Source: Vibrio porteresiae DSM 19223
GTDB lineage: Bacteria > Pseudomonadota > Gammaproteobacteria > Enterobacterales > Vibrionaceae
NCBI RefSeq assembly: GCF_024347055.1
Contig: NZ_AP024895.1
Location: 1,364,001 to 1,428,000 of the forward strand
Length of the DNA stretch: 64,000 nt
Reading direction: 5' to 3'
Of the stretch, positions 53,528 through 62,965 are shown piece after piece. Position numbers and translations under genes: made by a program. The first letter of the stretch is position 1; every line of letters starts with the position of its first letter. The notes below the pieces were generated by a model, which saw only the letters and a program-made list of their open reading frames with translations, did no database searches and was not told the origin of the DNA.

Positions 53528-54508
53528 TTAGAACTTATGGTCTTGCACGGCAAAGTGTTTAACCGCATAGGCAACGCGTTCGGTAGCCGAAGGATATATC
53601 AGTGGCGTACCCAAACTTTCGATATGACGCAGGCGCGGTAACAAGCCTGCACCGTTTGCAATTTGGATCGCTAAGCCCGGACGAGCATTCAACTCCAGCA
53701 CCATTGGGCCTTCGTTTTTATCCAGAACCATGTCAGTGCCCATATAACCAAGGCCAGTCATTTCCCATGCACTGGCTGCAAGCGTCAAAAGCTCTTGCCA
53801 TTGTGGCACTTCCAGCTCAATCAGTTCTCTACCTGTGTCAGGATGGACGGTCACAGGGCGGTTAAATTGTACCGCTTTTACTGCTTTACCGGTCCCGATA
53901 TCGATACCCACCCCTACAGCGCCTTGGTGTAAGTTTGCCTTACCATCGGAAGCGGAAGTAGAGAGACGCATCATCGCCATCACTGGGTAGCCTTTGAACA
54001 CGATAATACGTACGTCAGGCACACCTTCGTAACTAAAACCATCAAAGCAATCATCAAACACAATCAGGTTTTCAATCACTGCCACGTCGTTTTTCCCACC
54101 CAGAGAAAACAGACCCGCCAGAATATTACTGATGTGACGTTCAACATCGCTGTTGTTGATCGAATTACCTGACGGCTTAGTGTATTGGTTTGCTTGATGG
54201 GAGGTCACCACCAATATGCCTTTACCACCACTGCCGCGAGCAGGTTTGATAACAAAACCTGGCCAATCGGTAACCATAGAGTGAATGTTCTTTACGTCCC
54301 CCTGGTTACTGATCACGCCAATCAGTTTTGGTACGGTGGCTCCAGCACGTTGAGCAATCAGCTTAGTCTTCAGCTTGTCATCCACAAGGGGATATTTTGA
54401 GCGGTCGTTGTACCGCCCAATGTAGCTGTGGTTACGCTGGTTCATGCCCATAATGCCTTTGCGGCGCAACTTGAATGGCGATGTATATTCAGAGAGTGAA
54501 AACAACAT
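53528..54508 (-). CDS. RimK-like ATP-grasp ligase (alpha-L-glutamate ligase-like)
   Basis: A 326-residue ATP-grasp enzyme of the RimK-related family. ATP-binding strands and loop GFVIKPARGSGGKGILVV (about 87), a metal-binding C-terminal LELNARPGLAIQIANGAGL (about 275), and the N-terminal MNQRNHSYIGRYNDRSKYPLV typical of the subfamily paired with a 7TM transglutaminase-like protein. The ligase residues look intact. It is the last gene of a three-gene operon, starting one base after the 7TM gene. The peptide or amino acid it attaches is unknown. Confidence 0.88.
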   Translation of the reverse strand: MLFSLSEYTSPFKLRRKGIMGMNQRNHSYIGRYNDRSKYPLVDDKLKTKLIAQRAGATVPKLIGVISNQGDVKNIHSMVTDWPGFVIKPARGSGGKGILVVTSHQANQYTKPSGNSINNSDVERHISNILAGLFSLGGKNDVAVIENLIVFDDCFDGFSYEGVPDVRIIVFKGYPVMAMMRLSTSASDGKANLHQGAVGVGIDIGTGKAVKAVQFNRPVTVHPDTGRELIELEVPQWQELLTLAASAWEMTGLGYMGTDMVLDKNEGPMVLELNARPGLAIQIANGAGLLPRLRHIESLGTPLIYPSATERVAYAVKHFAVQDHKF

Positions 54509-54509
54509 A

Positions 54510-56018
54510 TTAATCTTCCTCTGCTAATGGCTTAAAGCGACGTAGCTCGGAAATTCGGTAACCTGTGTAAGTACCCAGCAAGAGGATGATAGCCATTACC
54601 ACTAATTGCAGACCGATAAAGTTGAAGGTCAGGTGTTGTACGTAGCCGTTGGTCATTGCAAGGTAAATCAGGATAGCGGTAAAGAGTGAGCCACCGCCTT
54701 GCATCAATACTTCTTTTGCCCCTTCTTCTTCCCATAGAATCGACATACGTTCGATGGTCCATGACAAGATGATCATCGGGAAGAAGGTAATGGTTAAGCC
54801 TTCAGTTAAGCCAAGCTTAAAGGCAACGACAGTAAAGATAGAGATAATCAAGATTACCGCGATGATCACTGCGGATATTCGCGCCACTAACAACAAGTTG
54901 AGCCGCGATAAGTAGCTACGGATAATCAAGCCCGTTCCGACAATCAGCAGGAAGCCAATAATACCGGTCATTAATTGGGTTTGCACAAAGGCTACCGCAA
55001 TCAACACAGGCATGAAGGTACCAGAGGTTTTAAGACCTACAATGACGCGTAGGAATACGACAATCAGCGCACCAATAGGAATCAGCATGATGGTTTTAAA
55101 CATCGCTTGCTCTTCTAAAGGTAGGCTGTGAATAGAGAGGTTAAGTAGCCCGTCAGCTTCAACTTTGCTGGTGGTTGCCTGGGTAGGTGAGACTTCTTCA
55201 GAAATCATGCTGAAGTAGACTTGGCTATTTTTACCGCCAATGACGTCCAGTAAAGAGACGTTAGATTCATCCCACACAAGCAGGTTAGGGTGAGTTGGCT
55301 GAGTGCCTGTCTCTGGATTAAACAGCTCCCATGTTTTGCCGTCCCAAACTTGGTTCATCATCTGAATAGGTTGACGACGACGACCATCTTCAAGAGAAAT
55401 AACCCCCACCACTTTGTTTTGAATATTGGCATAAGAGAGCAATTTTTGCGTTGCTTCATAGCGCGCCATGTTGTTCAAAAGCAAAGAGGCATTTTGGCTT
55501 TCAGGATCGTTTAGTGTTTTGATCAGTTCGCGAGTAAAGCTCACAGGATCGGCCGATAGCTGGTTAGCTCGATTAATCAGAGCAACCGCAGCGGCCTCTT
55601 CAGGGCCATCGAATGTTGGCTTTTCGATGTCACCTGTTGGTGGAACTGGGTTTGAGCGTGCCTGTGGGTCTACCAAGAACTGGGTTTTGTAATAAATGGT
55701 TTGTGGACCCTTAGCGTGACGAATTGACCATTCGGCACGACGACCAGAGTTGCTTGAAATATAAGAAACGCCATAACCAGGAGAGGAAGCCGTTTCGTTG
55801 ATGAGCGTATAACCGTCTTGAGTCGCAGGTGCAGCAAGAGAGACTTTAACGGGTTTGTCCATCGCGTAGAACTCGATGCGTGCTTCTAAATCCCATACTT
55901 GACGAGTTTCACCGGGGGTCCATGGCACACCGTATTGTTGGTGACGCATAACAGTCAGTGTTATCCCTGCTACGATAAGCAGCAGTATCGAGATGTAAAA
56001 CGGTACTTTAGATGTCAT
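54510..56018 (-). CDS. Transglutaminase-like domain fused to seven-TM protein (inactive)
   Basis: A 502-residue membrane protein. One N-terminal anchor (about 7-25), a periplasmic domain (about 30-310) related to transglutaminases, and seven C-terminal membrane helices (about 312-490). The whole protein contains no cysteine, so a Cys-based transglutaminase activity is impossible; this matches the family described as inactive transglutaminase fused to 7TM. It is tightly linked to a retropepsin-like lipoprotein upstream (9 bases) and an ATP-grasp ligase downstream (1 base). Confidence 0.9.
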   Translation of the reverse strand: MTSKVPFYISILLLIVAGITLTVMRHQQYGVPWTPGETRQVWDLEARIEFYAMDKPVKVSLAAPATQDGYTLINETASSPGYGVSYISSNSGRRAEWSIRHAKGPQTIYYKTQFLVDPQARSNPVPPTGDIEKPTFDGPEEAAAVALINRANQLSADPVSFTRELIKTLNDPESQNASLLLNNMARYEATQKLLSYANIQNKVVGVISLEDGRRRQPIQMMNQVWDGKTWELFNPETGTQPTHPNLLVWDESNVSLLDVIGGKNSQVYFSMISEEVSPTQATTSKVEADGLLNLSIHSLPLEEQAMFKTIMLIPIGALIVVFLRVIVGLKTSGTFMPVLIAVAFVQTQLMTGIIGFLLIVGTGLIIRSYLSRLNLLLVARISAVIIAVILIISIFTVVAFKLGLTEGLTITFFPMIILSWTIERMSILWEEEGAKEVLMQGGGSLFTAILIYLAMTNGYVQHLTFNFIGLQLVVMAIILLLGTYTGYRISELRRFKPLAEED

Positions 56019-56027
56019 AAGTGACCT

Positions 56028-56816
56028 TTACTTTTTCGTGTTTTCTTTATTGGCTTCTTTAACGCTGTCGGTATGAATAAATTTCTTGCTGACATCAACC
56101 ACTGCGATGTCACGAATAAATTCTCTACCCAACAGGATAGGGTGGCTCATTTGTGAACGGTCCGCCAATGTAAATGGCGTTTTTTCATGAATGTCGCCTA
56201 ATTTTACCCATAATTCGATCACCGCACGACGTTCTGCTTCTTCCGTGTTGGCTTGGCGGATACGGACGTAGCGAAGAATCGGTGCTTCGATCCACGGTGC
56301 GTCTTTGGCTACTTCATCACCTGCTGATAGGTGGAAACGAACCCAATTCTTACTGTTACGTTCAAATTCTTGAATATCGACGGCATTCAGTGATGAGGTC
56401 GCTGCCCCCGTGTCGACGCGAGCATCAAAAGATTGATTAATAGCATCGATAGTTACTTTTTCCACTTCACCTAACACCACTTCATGACGCGGTTTCTGCT
56501 GCGTCACTTGCAATGGCGCAGAAGCGTCTGCTGCCTGTTGCGCTGCCACCTGCTGTTCAGTTTGTGAATCGATTTCAGAGGCAGTGTGTTGCAGGAGTTT
56601 GACGTGATCTTGCAGTGTGATGATTTGTTGTTCGAGGCTATCAATGTAATCCATCTGGTTGCTAATTTGCAGCTCCAAATTGGTTAAGTGATTGTCAATA
56701 TTCGATTCTGAATGTTGGATGGCGGCGAGCGTAGCTTGATGATATTCATCACCGTTCATCATAGTGCAACCTGATAGCATGCTAAGTGCAATAACGGGTG
56801 CTATTCGCTTAAACAT
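56028..56816 (-). CDS. Retropepsin-like lipoprotein (annotated ATP-dependent zinc protease family)
   Basis: A 262-residue protein with a lipoprotein signal (IALSMLSGC, Cys17), a coiled coil (about 25-95) and a C-terminal domain of PF05618 (about 112-250). This carries ARVDTGAATSSLNA with Asp135 in a DTGA motif, as in retropepsin aspartic proteases, and HPILLGREFIRD near the end. Databases often call it ATP-dependent zinc protease, but I see no zinc-protease or ATP motif. First gene of the three-gene operon; probable periplasmic or outer-membrane location. Confidence 0.88.
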   Translation of the reverse strand: MFKRIAPVIALSMLSGCTMMNGDEYHQATLAAIQHSESNIDNHLTNLELQISNQMDYIDSLEQQIITLQDHVKLLQHTASEIDSQTEQQVAAQQAADASAPLQVTQQKPRHEVVLGEVEKVTIDAINQSFDARVDTGAATSSLNAVDIQEFERNSKNWVRFHLSAGDEVAKDAPWIEAPILRYVRIRQANTEEAERRAVIELWVKLGDIHEKTPFTLADRSQMSHPILLGREFIRDIAVVDVSKKFIHTDSVKEANKENTKK

Positions 56817-57137
56817 TTGCGACCTTATTAATATGTTTGTTGGTGTTAATTATTATGATATTTCGAGCAAAACAAAGAGCGCCGCGACCTAAATAAAAAA
56901 TCCTCTCTATCGAGCGCTTAATTCGATAAATAGGCGGTGAGGTAAATGCCACACCTTTTGGGTCGTTTTTAATGCTCATATCTCTTCAATATCGCAAGGA
57001 TTATCATATTGCCACTGAGAAAAGAGTGAATCCAGCTATATGATATTTCTTGATTATACTTATTCAGTTGGGGAGCGGTTAGCTTCCGTGCCATAGCTTA
57101 GCCTCATCATCCTGATGGAGAGTTAAAACTGTGTCAA
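56817..57137. other. Intergenic region, no gene seen
   Basis: About 320 AT-rich bases between the retropepsin-like gene and cmoB, both on the minus strand. A short dyad TATCGA-GCGCTTAAT-TCGATA lies near 56907-56927. There is no clear terminator for cmoB and no coding frame. The promoter of the three-gene operon should be here. Confidence 0.4.
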
Positions 57138-58109
57138 TTATGGTTTTTTTGCAATTAAAATTGCCCGACGCGGAGCAGGATATCCTTCCACTGTCATATT
57201 CGGATTTTCTGGATCAATATAATCGGGTAAAGAATTATGTTTCATCCATTCTGTTGTGCGCTGTTCGTCTAATGATGTGACGTTTTCATCGACAATTTTT
57301 ACATCAACAAATCCCACTTTTTCTAACCAAACTTTTAATGCCAAAGCCGATGGGAAGAAATAAACATTGCGCATTTGTGCATAACGATCAATCGGCACTA
57401 ATACGGCGTTTTCATCGCCATCAATGACTAAGGTTTCTAAAATCAGTTCACCACCAGAAACCAACTGATTTTTCAATTGGATAAGATGATCAATAGGCGA
57501 ACGACGGTGGTAGAGTACACCCATGCTAAATACAGTATCAAACGCTTCTAGCTCTGGGAGCTGTTCAATACCTAATGGCAGCAGGTTAATGCGTTGGTCA
57601 TTGCCCATTAGTGCACGTACTGCTTCAAATTGGATAAGGAACAGTTCTGATGGGTCGATACCGTACACTTGTCTTGCCCCAGCACCGAGCATACGCCACA
57701 TGTGATATCCGTTACCGCAACCCACATCCAACACGGTACGGTTAGTCAGGTCAGAAATATGTGGTAATAGTCGATCCCATTTCCAATCTGAGCGCCATTC
57801 CGTATCAATATGAATACCGTGCAGATAGTAAGGACCTTTACGCCAAGGGTGAAATGTCTTGAGCAGGTTTTCTAACTTGTTGAGTTCACCTTGAGCGAGG
57901 GGAGTGTGATTGTGCAGAGTCACCGAGTCTTTCAAATCAATAACGTCTGGTTTATCAGTAGGGATTTTTTTGAGCGCGCGTAACCAACGGTCGAGATCGC
58001 CGTGCTGCTGTAGCTGCCAATCGGTGAGCTGTTGAGGAAGAACATTCAACCAAGGTTGCAGACGGGTATCTTGCGCAATCAGTTGGTATACGTTGGCAAA
58101 GTTGAGCAT
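57138..58109 (-). CDS. cmoB: tRNA U34 carboxymethyltransferase CmoB
   Basis: A 323-residue enzyme that transfers the carboxymethyl group of carboxy-SAM to 5-hydroxyuridine 34, making cmo5U. The SAM-fold motif is TVLDVGCGNGYHMWRML (about 122), and WRSDWKWDRL and YHRRSPIDHL (about 215) are CmoB features. The ATG at 58109 gives the family start MLNFANVYQLIA; the longer frame extends into the cmoA-cmoB gap. It follows cmoA by 90 bases. Confidence 0.95.
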   Translation of the reverse strand: MLNFANVYQLIAQDTRLQPWLNVLPQQLTDWQLQQHGDLDRWLRALKKIPTDKPDVIDLKDSVTLHNHTPLAQGELNKLENLLKTFHPWRKGPYYLHGIHIDTEWRSDWKWDRLLPHISDLTNRTVLDVGCGNGYHMWRMLGAGARQVYGIDPSELFLIQFEAVRALMGNDQRINLLPLGIEQLPELEAFDTVFSMGVLYHRRSPIDHLIQLKNQLVSGGELILETLVIDGDENAVLVPIDRYAQMRNVYFFPSALALKVWLEKVGFVDVKIVDENVTSLDEQRTTEWMKHNSLPDYIDPENPNMTVEGYPAPRRAILIAKKP

Positions 58110-58199
58110 GAGTATGTGTACCTGATACAGAGTCCCAATAGTGATAATCAGTGCCTGCAGTAGGGTGGGACTCACACTCTACTACAGAAACCGAAAACG

Positions 58200-58931
58200 T
58201 TATTTAATCGCGAACATTGAGCCGAAGTTGAAACATTGGAACCAGACTTCGTAGCTGGAGAAACCAATTTTCGCAAAACGCTCTTTATGCATCGGAATGG
58301 AATCTGGACGCATCACGTGCTCAATTGCACTGCGTTTTTGACTAATTTCCAGCTCGCTGTAGCCGTTCGCGCGTTTAAAATCGTGGTGCAAGTCGATCAG
58401 CAATTCATGGGCAGTATTGTCTTCAAACACGTATTTTTCCGACAAAATCAAAATGCCGCCAGGACGTAAACCTTGATAGATTTTTTCAAGCAAGCTGTAG
58501 CGATCTTCTGGGGATAAAAACTGTAAGGTGAAGTTCAACACCACGACAGACGCATTGTGAATGTCGATTTCACGTATATCCGCTTCGATCACGTCTACTT
58601 GCGTATCGGAGCGGTAAGCGTTGACGTGCAATTTGCAGCGTTCGACCATGGCATGCGAATTATCCACTGCGATGATTTTGCAACCGTCTTGCCCCTCGAT
58701 GTGGCGACGCATTGAAAGCGTTGCTGCGCCAAGTGAACAGCCAAGGTCATACACATGGGTATTAGGTTTAGCAAAGCGCTCCGCCAACATACCGATGGCA
58801 GAGATAATATTGCTGTATCCAGGTACCGAACGTTGAATCATATCGGGAAATACCTCAGCGACTCGCTCGTCAAAGGTAAAGTCGCCGATTTTATCGATCG
58901 GTGCTGAAAATATTGTGTCTTTGTTACTCAT
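58200..58931 (-). CDS. cmoA: Carboxy-S-adenosyl-L-methionine synthase CmoA
   Basis: A 243-residue enzyme that makes carboxy-SAM from SAM and prephenate. Motif I VYDLGCSLGAATLSMRRH (about 60), IAVDNSHAMVERC and VVLNFTLQFL are typical. The ATG at 58931 is preceded by GAGGT at good spacing and starts the family sequence MSNKDTIFSAP; an upstream frame to 59021 is unsupported. With cmoB and cmoM this window encodes the carboxymethyl and methyl ester steps of mcmo5U34. Confidence 0.96.
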   Translation of the reverse strand: MSNKDTIFSAPIDKIGDFTFDERVAEVFPDMIQRSVPGYSNIISAIGMLAERFAKPNTHVYDLGCSLGAATLSMRRHIEGQDGCKIIAVDNSHAMVERCKLHVNAYRSDTQVDVIEADIREIDIHNASVVVLNFTLQFLSPEDRYSLLEKIYQGLRPGGILILSEKYVFEDNTAHELLIDLHHDFKRANGYSELEISQKRSAIEHVMRPDSIPMHKERFAKIGFSSYEVWFQCFNFGSMFAIK

Positions 58932-59059
58932 GTAGACCTCATTGCGGAAAACTAAAAACTGCCGCCCTTGCACTGCGTCTGAAAAGGCGCGTATTTTATG
59001 AAAAATTGATGCTGGTGTCATTAAGGGGAATGGCTAGAAAGCGTAAATGAGTAAATCAA

Positions 59060-59950
59060 TTAGAACATTGACAGCTGGTTGATGCCTTTTTGTGCGGGAA
59101 ATTCCGATAAATCTGGCAAGGTTAGCTCACATTGACGCTGAACATGGTTTTGTAACTCTTTATAAAGCGTTTGTGCGAGCTTTGGCGCTAATAGGTTATC
59201 TGGAGTATGAATCATCAGATAAGGCTGTTTCCCTTGAGCAATCCATTCGGGCAACTTATTTAACCAAGGCGTGAAAAAAGCTAGGTTGGAATCCAAGTCA
59301 GGGTGGCCGATAAAACGAATCATCGGATGCTGTGCGGTTGCAATGGCATGAACGGGCACTTTGGGTTTCTTTTGTTGGGCATCTAAAACTACAGGATCGG
59401 TCGGCGAAGCACTAAATACTGGGCGACTATCCATAATAATTCGGTCGATATCTTGTTCAATCAACCATTGATTCAGCTCTTTTTCGGCATCACCTTTTGC
59501 AAAAAAGAGGGGATGACGGACTTCAAGACCCAGTGGTAACTGTTTGGGAAATTGTTGGCAAAAGCGATAGAGAACCGCAAGGTCTTCAGGACCAAACGCG
59601 GCAGGCAACTGAATGGTCCACATGCCAATCTTGTGGTGCAGAGGTTCCATTAAGGTTAAGAAATCGGTGAGTAATTGTGTTGAATTACGCAGTCGATTCT
59701 CATGAGTAATGGCTTTGGGCAACTTAAACGTAAAGCGAAACTCATCTGGGGTCGCATCACGCCAGTTCAATACGGTGTGTGGCGCTGGGCTCGCATAAAA
59801 AGTGGTGTTGCCTTCCACGGTATTAAACACTTCTGCATAGCGCGCCAGACGATCACCTGCGCTGGTTCCTGAACCGTAAAATTCACTTTGCCACCCAGAA
59901 TGAGACCACATGGTCAAACCAAGACGCATGGGCAGTGACGTTGTCGACAT
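59060..59950 (-). CDS. DUF72 domain-containing protein (YecE-like)
   Basis: A 296-residue TIM-barrel-like DUF72 protein (LGLTMWSHSGWQSEFYGSG near the N-terminus, EGNTTFYASPAPHTVLNWR about 45, FRFTFKLPKAITHE about 75). The ATG at 59950 follows GGAAGAGAG; the frame reaching 59992 adds 14 unsupported residues. The biochemical function of DUF72 is unknown. It lies upstream of cmoA on the same strand (128-base gap) and is divergent from aspS. Confidence 0.88.
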   Translation of the reverse strand: MSTTSLPMRLGLTMWSHSGWQSEFYGSGTSAGDRLARYAEVFNTVEGNTTFYASPAPHTVLNWRDATPDEFRFTFKLPKAITHENRLRNSTQLLTDFLTLMEPLHHKIGMWTIQLPAAFGPEDLAVLYRFCQQFPKQLPLGLEVRHPLFFAKGDAEKELNQWLIEQDIDRIIMDSRPVFSASPTDPVVLDAQQKKPKVPVHAIATAQHPMIRFIGHPDLDSNLAFFTPWLNKLPEWIAQGKQPYLMIHTPDNLLAPKLAQTLYKELQNHVQRQCELTLPDLSEFPAQKGINQLSMF

Positions 59951-60020
59951 ACTCTCTTCCTTTTGGCGATGCTCAGTGACGATACAATACAACTTAGATG
60001 CTCTTCACTGTAACAGAGCT

Positions 60021-60050
60021 CTGTCACCGATGACAATTTACCGCTATAAT
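60021..60050 (+). promoter_or_regulatory. Candidate aspS promoter
   Basis: CTGTCA (60021-60026) and a perfect TATAAT (60045-60050) with 18-base spacing. Initiation near 60057 would leave an untranslated leader of about 200 bases before the aspS ATG. The rest of the DUF72-aspS gap shows no other gene. Confidence 0.5.
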
Positions 60051-60255
60051 CGGCGCCACATTTTAGTTCTTGCCGGTTGATTTGGTTGAAATTTGTACCA
60101 AATGAACTTTCGCCTGAATAAAAGCACCTTTTTTATCTGCTGGAAGGTCGATTTTCGCGGTTTTTCAGCGTATAAATGGAATCTTGTCCTGCAGTGCCGT
60201 GAGCAGCTGCAGCGTAAAGTTTGAATGATTATTTTAAGAGATTGGGAAATTCATT

Positions 60256-62037
60256 ATGCGTAGCCATTATTGTGGTCACCTGAACAAGTCCCTTGTTGGA
60301 CAAACTGTGGAACTGTGCGGCTGGGTTAACCGTCGTCGTGATTTAGGCGGTCTTATCTTTATTGATATGCGAGATCGTGAAGGTATCGTTCAGGTGGTTG
60401 TCGATCCGGATATGGCGGATGTGTTTGCAGTAGCAAACCAATTGCGCAGTGAATTCTGTATCAAACTCACTGGTGCGGTACGTGCGCGTCCAGAAAGCCA
60501 AATCAATAAAGATATGGCTACCGGTGAAGTAGAAATCCTGGCATCAGGTATTGAGATCATCAACCGTTCAGAAGTACTGCCTTTAGACTTCAACCAAAAG
60601 AACTCTGAAGAGCAACGTCTGAAATACCGTTATCTAGACCTACGTCGTCCAGAAATGAGCGACCGTATTAAACTGCGTGCGAAAGCTTCTAGCTTTGTAC
60701 GTCGTTACCTAGATAGCAACGGTTTCTTGGATATTGAAACTCCAGTACTGACCAAAGCGACTCCAGAAGGTGCGCGCGACTATTTGGTTCCTAGCCGAGT
60801 ACACAAAGGCAAATTCTATGCATTGCCTCAATCTCCTCAGCTATTTAAACAGCTGCTGATGATGTCTGGTTTCGACCGTTACTACCAAATCGTTAAGTGT
60901 TTCCGTGATGAAGACTTACGTGCTGATCGTCAACCAGAATTCACTCAGATCGATATCGAAACCTCGTTCATGACCGCTGAAGAAGTTCGCGTTGTCGCAG
61001 AAACTATGGTTCGTGATATGTGGAAAGAGTTGCTAAATGTTGATCTTGGCGATTTCCCTATCATGCCATACAGCGAAGCAATGCGTCGCTTTGGCTCTGA
61101 TAAACCAGACCTACGTAACCCACTAGAAATCGTGGACGTAGCGGATTTGGTTAAAGATGTCGACTTCAAAGTCTTCGCAGGTCCTGCAAACGATCCTAAA
61201 GGTCGCGTGGCAGTACTTTGTGTGACTGGTGGTGCTGCACTGACTCGTAAACAGATCGATGAGTACACCGCGTACGTTTCTGTTTACGGTGCGAAAGGTA
61301 TGGCATGGTTGAAAGTGAACGACCGTGCTGCTGGCCTTGAAGGCATTCAGTCTCCTGTGGCTAAGTTCCTAACTGCTGAGATCATTGAGTCACTGCTTGA
61401 ACGTACTAACGCACAATCTGGCGACATCATTCTGTTTGGTGCTGACAGCGCAAACGTTGTGACTAACGCTCTAGGTGCACTTCGTCTGAAAGTAGGTAAA
61501 GATTTAGGTCTAACCAACGAATCTGCTTGGGCACCACTTTGGGTTATTGATTTTCCAATGTTTGAAAGTGATGAAGAGGGCAACATTGCAGCAATGCACC
61601 ACCCATTCACTTCACCACTTGGCGTTACTCCAGAAGAGTTGAAAGCGAATCCAGCAGAAACTAACTCTAACGCGTACGACATGGTTCTAAACGGCTATGA
61701 AGTGGGCGGCGGTTCGGTTCGTATTCACGATGCAAAAATGCAAGCCGCTGTGTTTGATATTCTAGGTATCAGTGAAGAAGAACAGCGTCTGAAATTTGGT
61801 TTCCTATTGGATGCACTAAAATACGGCACACCACCACACGCTGGCTTGGCATTCGGCCTTGACCGTTTGGTTATGTTGCTATGCGGCACTGAAAACATTC
61901 GTGACGTTATTGCCTTCCCTAAAACAACTGCAGCAGCATGTCCATTAACGGACGCACCTAGCTTTGCTAACCCAGCAGCGCTAGAAGAGCTATCCATTGC
62001 CGTAGTTGCAAAAGAAGCCGCAAAAGACGCTGAGTAA
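60256..62037 (+). CDS. aspS: Aspartyl-tRNA synthetase
   Basis: A 593-residue class IIb synthetase, the bacterial length. OB-fold anticodon domain (1-110; LCGWVNRRRDLGGLIFIDMRDREG), class II motif 2 region KCFRDEDLRADRQPEFTQID (about 216), bacterial GAD insertion (about 290-420), and motif 3 GLAFGLDRLVMLL (about 533). It charges tRNA-Asp with aspartate. Monocistronic with its own terminator. Confidence 0.98.
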   Translation: MRSHYCGHLNKSLVGQTVELCGWVNRRRDLGGLIFIDMRDREGIVQVVVDPDMADVFAVANQLRSEFCIKLTGAVRARPESQINKDMATGEVEILASGIEIINRSEVLPLDFNQKNSEEQRLKYRYLDLRRPEMSDRIKLRAKASSFVRRYLDSNGFLDIETPVLTKATPEGARDYLVPSRVHKGKFYALPQSPQLFKQLLMMSGFDRYYQIVKCFRDEDLRADRQPEFTQIDIETSFMTAEEVRVVAETMVRDMWKELLNVDLGDFPIMPYSEAMRRFGSDKPDLRNPLEIVDVADLVKDVDFKVFAGPANDPKGRVAVLCVTGGAALTRKQIDEYTAYVSVYGAKGMAWLKVNDRAAGLEGIQSPVAKFLTAEIIESLLERTNAQSGDIILFGADSANVVTNALGALRLKVGKDLGLTNESAWAPLWVIDFPMFESDEEGNIAAMHHPFTSPLGVTPEELKANPAETNSNAYDMVLNGYEVGGGSVRIHDAKMQAAVFDILGISEEEQRLKFGFLLDALKYGTPPHAGLAFGLDRLVMLLCGTENIRDVIAFPKTTAAACPLTDAPSFANPAALEELSIAVVAKEAAKDAE

Positions 62038-62054
62038 GCGCCAATCACTCTATG

Positions 62055-62083
62055 AAAAAGCGACCTATGTGGTCGCTTTTTTT
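62055..62083 (+). terminator. Terminator of aspS
   Basis: AAAAAGCGACC-TATGT-GGTCGCTTTTTTTA: stem with T-run, 17 bases after the aspS stop. Confidence 0.9.
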
Positions 62084-62163
62084 ATGGTGACGAGAATAGA
62101 CTGCAAGTTGGTTGGATGCGCCGACGTTAATTTGCGATAGCGCATGGTCAGTGACGGCTTTTT

Positions 62164-62172
62164 TGTTACAAT
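62164..62172 (+). promoter_or_regulatory. Candidate extended -10 promoter of tdk
   Basis: TGTTACAAT matches the TGnTATAAT extended -10 pattern, placing initiation near 62179, about 60 bases before the tdk start. No convincing -35 is visible. Confidence 0.35.
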
Positions 62173-62237
62173 GCGACCACTCTTTTTTTGGTTAGTTGCC
62201 GATGATTGATGATCGGCTCGTTTCAGGAATATCTCTT

Positions 62238-62816
62238 TTGGCTCAGATGTATTTTTATTACTCCGCAATGAATGCGGGGAAGTCCACCACACTGTTGCAA
62301 TCGGCATTTAACTATAAAGAACGTGGCATGACGCCAGTGATTTACACCGCAGCAATTGATGATCGCTTTGGTGTGGGTAAAGTGAGCTCACGAATTGGTT
62401 TGGAAGCTTCTGCCCATCTTTTTGGCGCACAAACGGATCTTTACGCAGAAATTACGGCGCTCAATGAAGAACAACCTCGCCACTGCATTCTTGTCGACGA
62501 GTGTCAGTTTTTATCGAAAGAACAAGTCTATCAACTGACCGAAGTGGTCGACCGCCTTGATATTCCCGTGCTTTGCTATGGTTTACGCACTGACTTTTTG
62601 GGTGAGCTTTTCCCTGGTAGCCAAGCGTTGCTGGCTTGGGCTGATAAGCTTGTGGAACTCAAGACAATTTGTCATTGTGGGCGTAAAGCGAATATGGTGA
62701 TCCGCACCGATGAGCATGGCAATCCTATTGCGGAAGGCGACCAAGTAGCGATCGGTGGGAATGATAAATACGTTTCGGTTTGTCGTTTGCATTACAAAGA
62801 AGCACTTGGTCGATAA
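62238..62816 (+). CDS. tdk: Thymidine kinase
   Basis: A 192-residue type II thymidine kinase. Walker A SAMNAGKST (about 10-18), Walker B CILVDECQFL (about 85), the lasso region, and zinc ligands CHCGRKA (about 153) with a later Cys. It phosphorylates thymidine for salvage. I start at TTG 62238: AGGA at 62225-62228 is 9 bases before it, and the product then begins (M)AQMYFYYSAMNAGKS as in other Vibrio Tdk proteins. An ATG at 62196 lacks a ribosome site and adds 14 unlike residues. Confidence 0.94.
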   Translation: MAQMYFYYSAMNAGKSTTLLQSAFNYKERGMTPVIYTAAIDDRFGVGKVSSRIGLEASAHLFGAQTDLYAEITALNEEQPRHCILVDECQFLSKEQVYQLTEVVDRLDIPVLCYGLRTDFLGELFPGSQALLAWADKLVELKTICHCGRKANMVIRTDEHGNPIAEGDQVAIGGNDKYVSVCRLHYKEALGR

Positions 62817-62859
62817 TCACTAAGCGAAGATTCCGTGTCTCGTTTTTAACGCAAGAGGC

Positions 62860-62893
62860 AAAAAAGGATGTCGTATGACATCCTTTTGTTTTT
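62860..62893. terminator. Terminator between tdk and the ydcF-like gene
   Basis: AAAAGGATGTC-GTAT-GACATCCTTTT followed by GTTTTT. A strong 11-bp stem about 45 bases after tdk, with an A-run on the other side. Confidence 0.85.
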
Positions 62894-62965
62894 CTGCAAG
62901 TGACTCACATGCAGTTTGAATTGATACCTAACCTATGGCAGCCATATTCAGTGGCTTTTAAAGCA

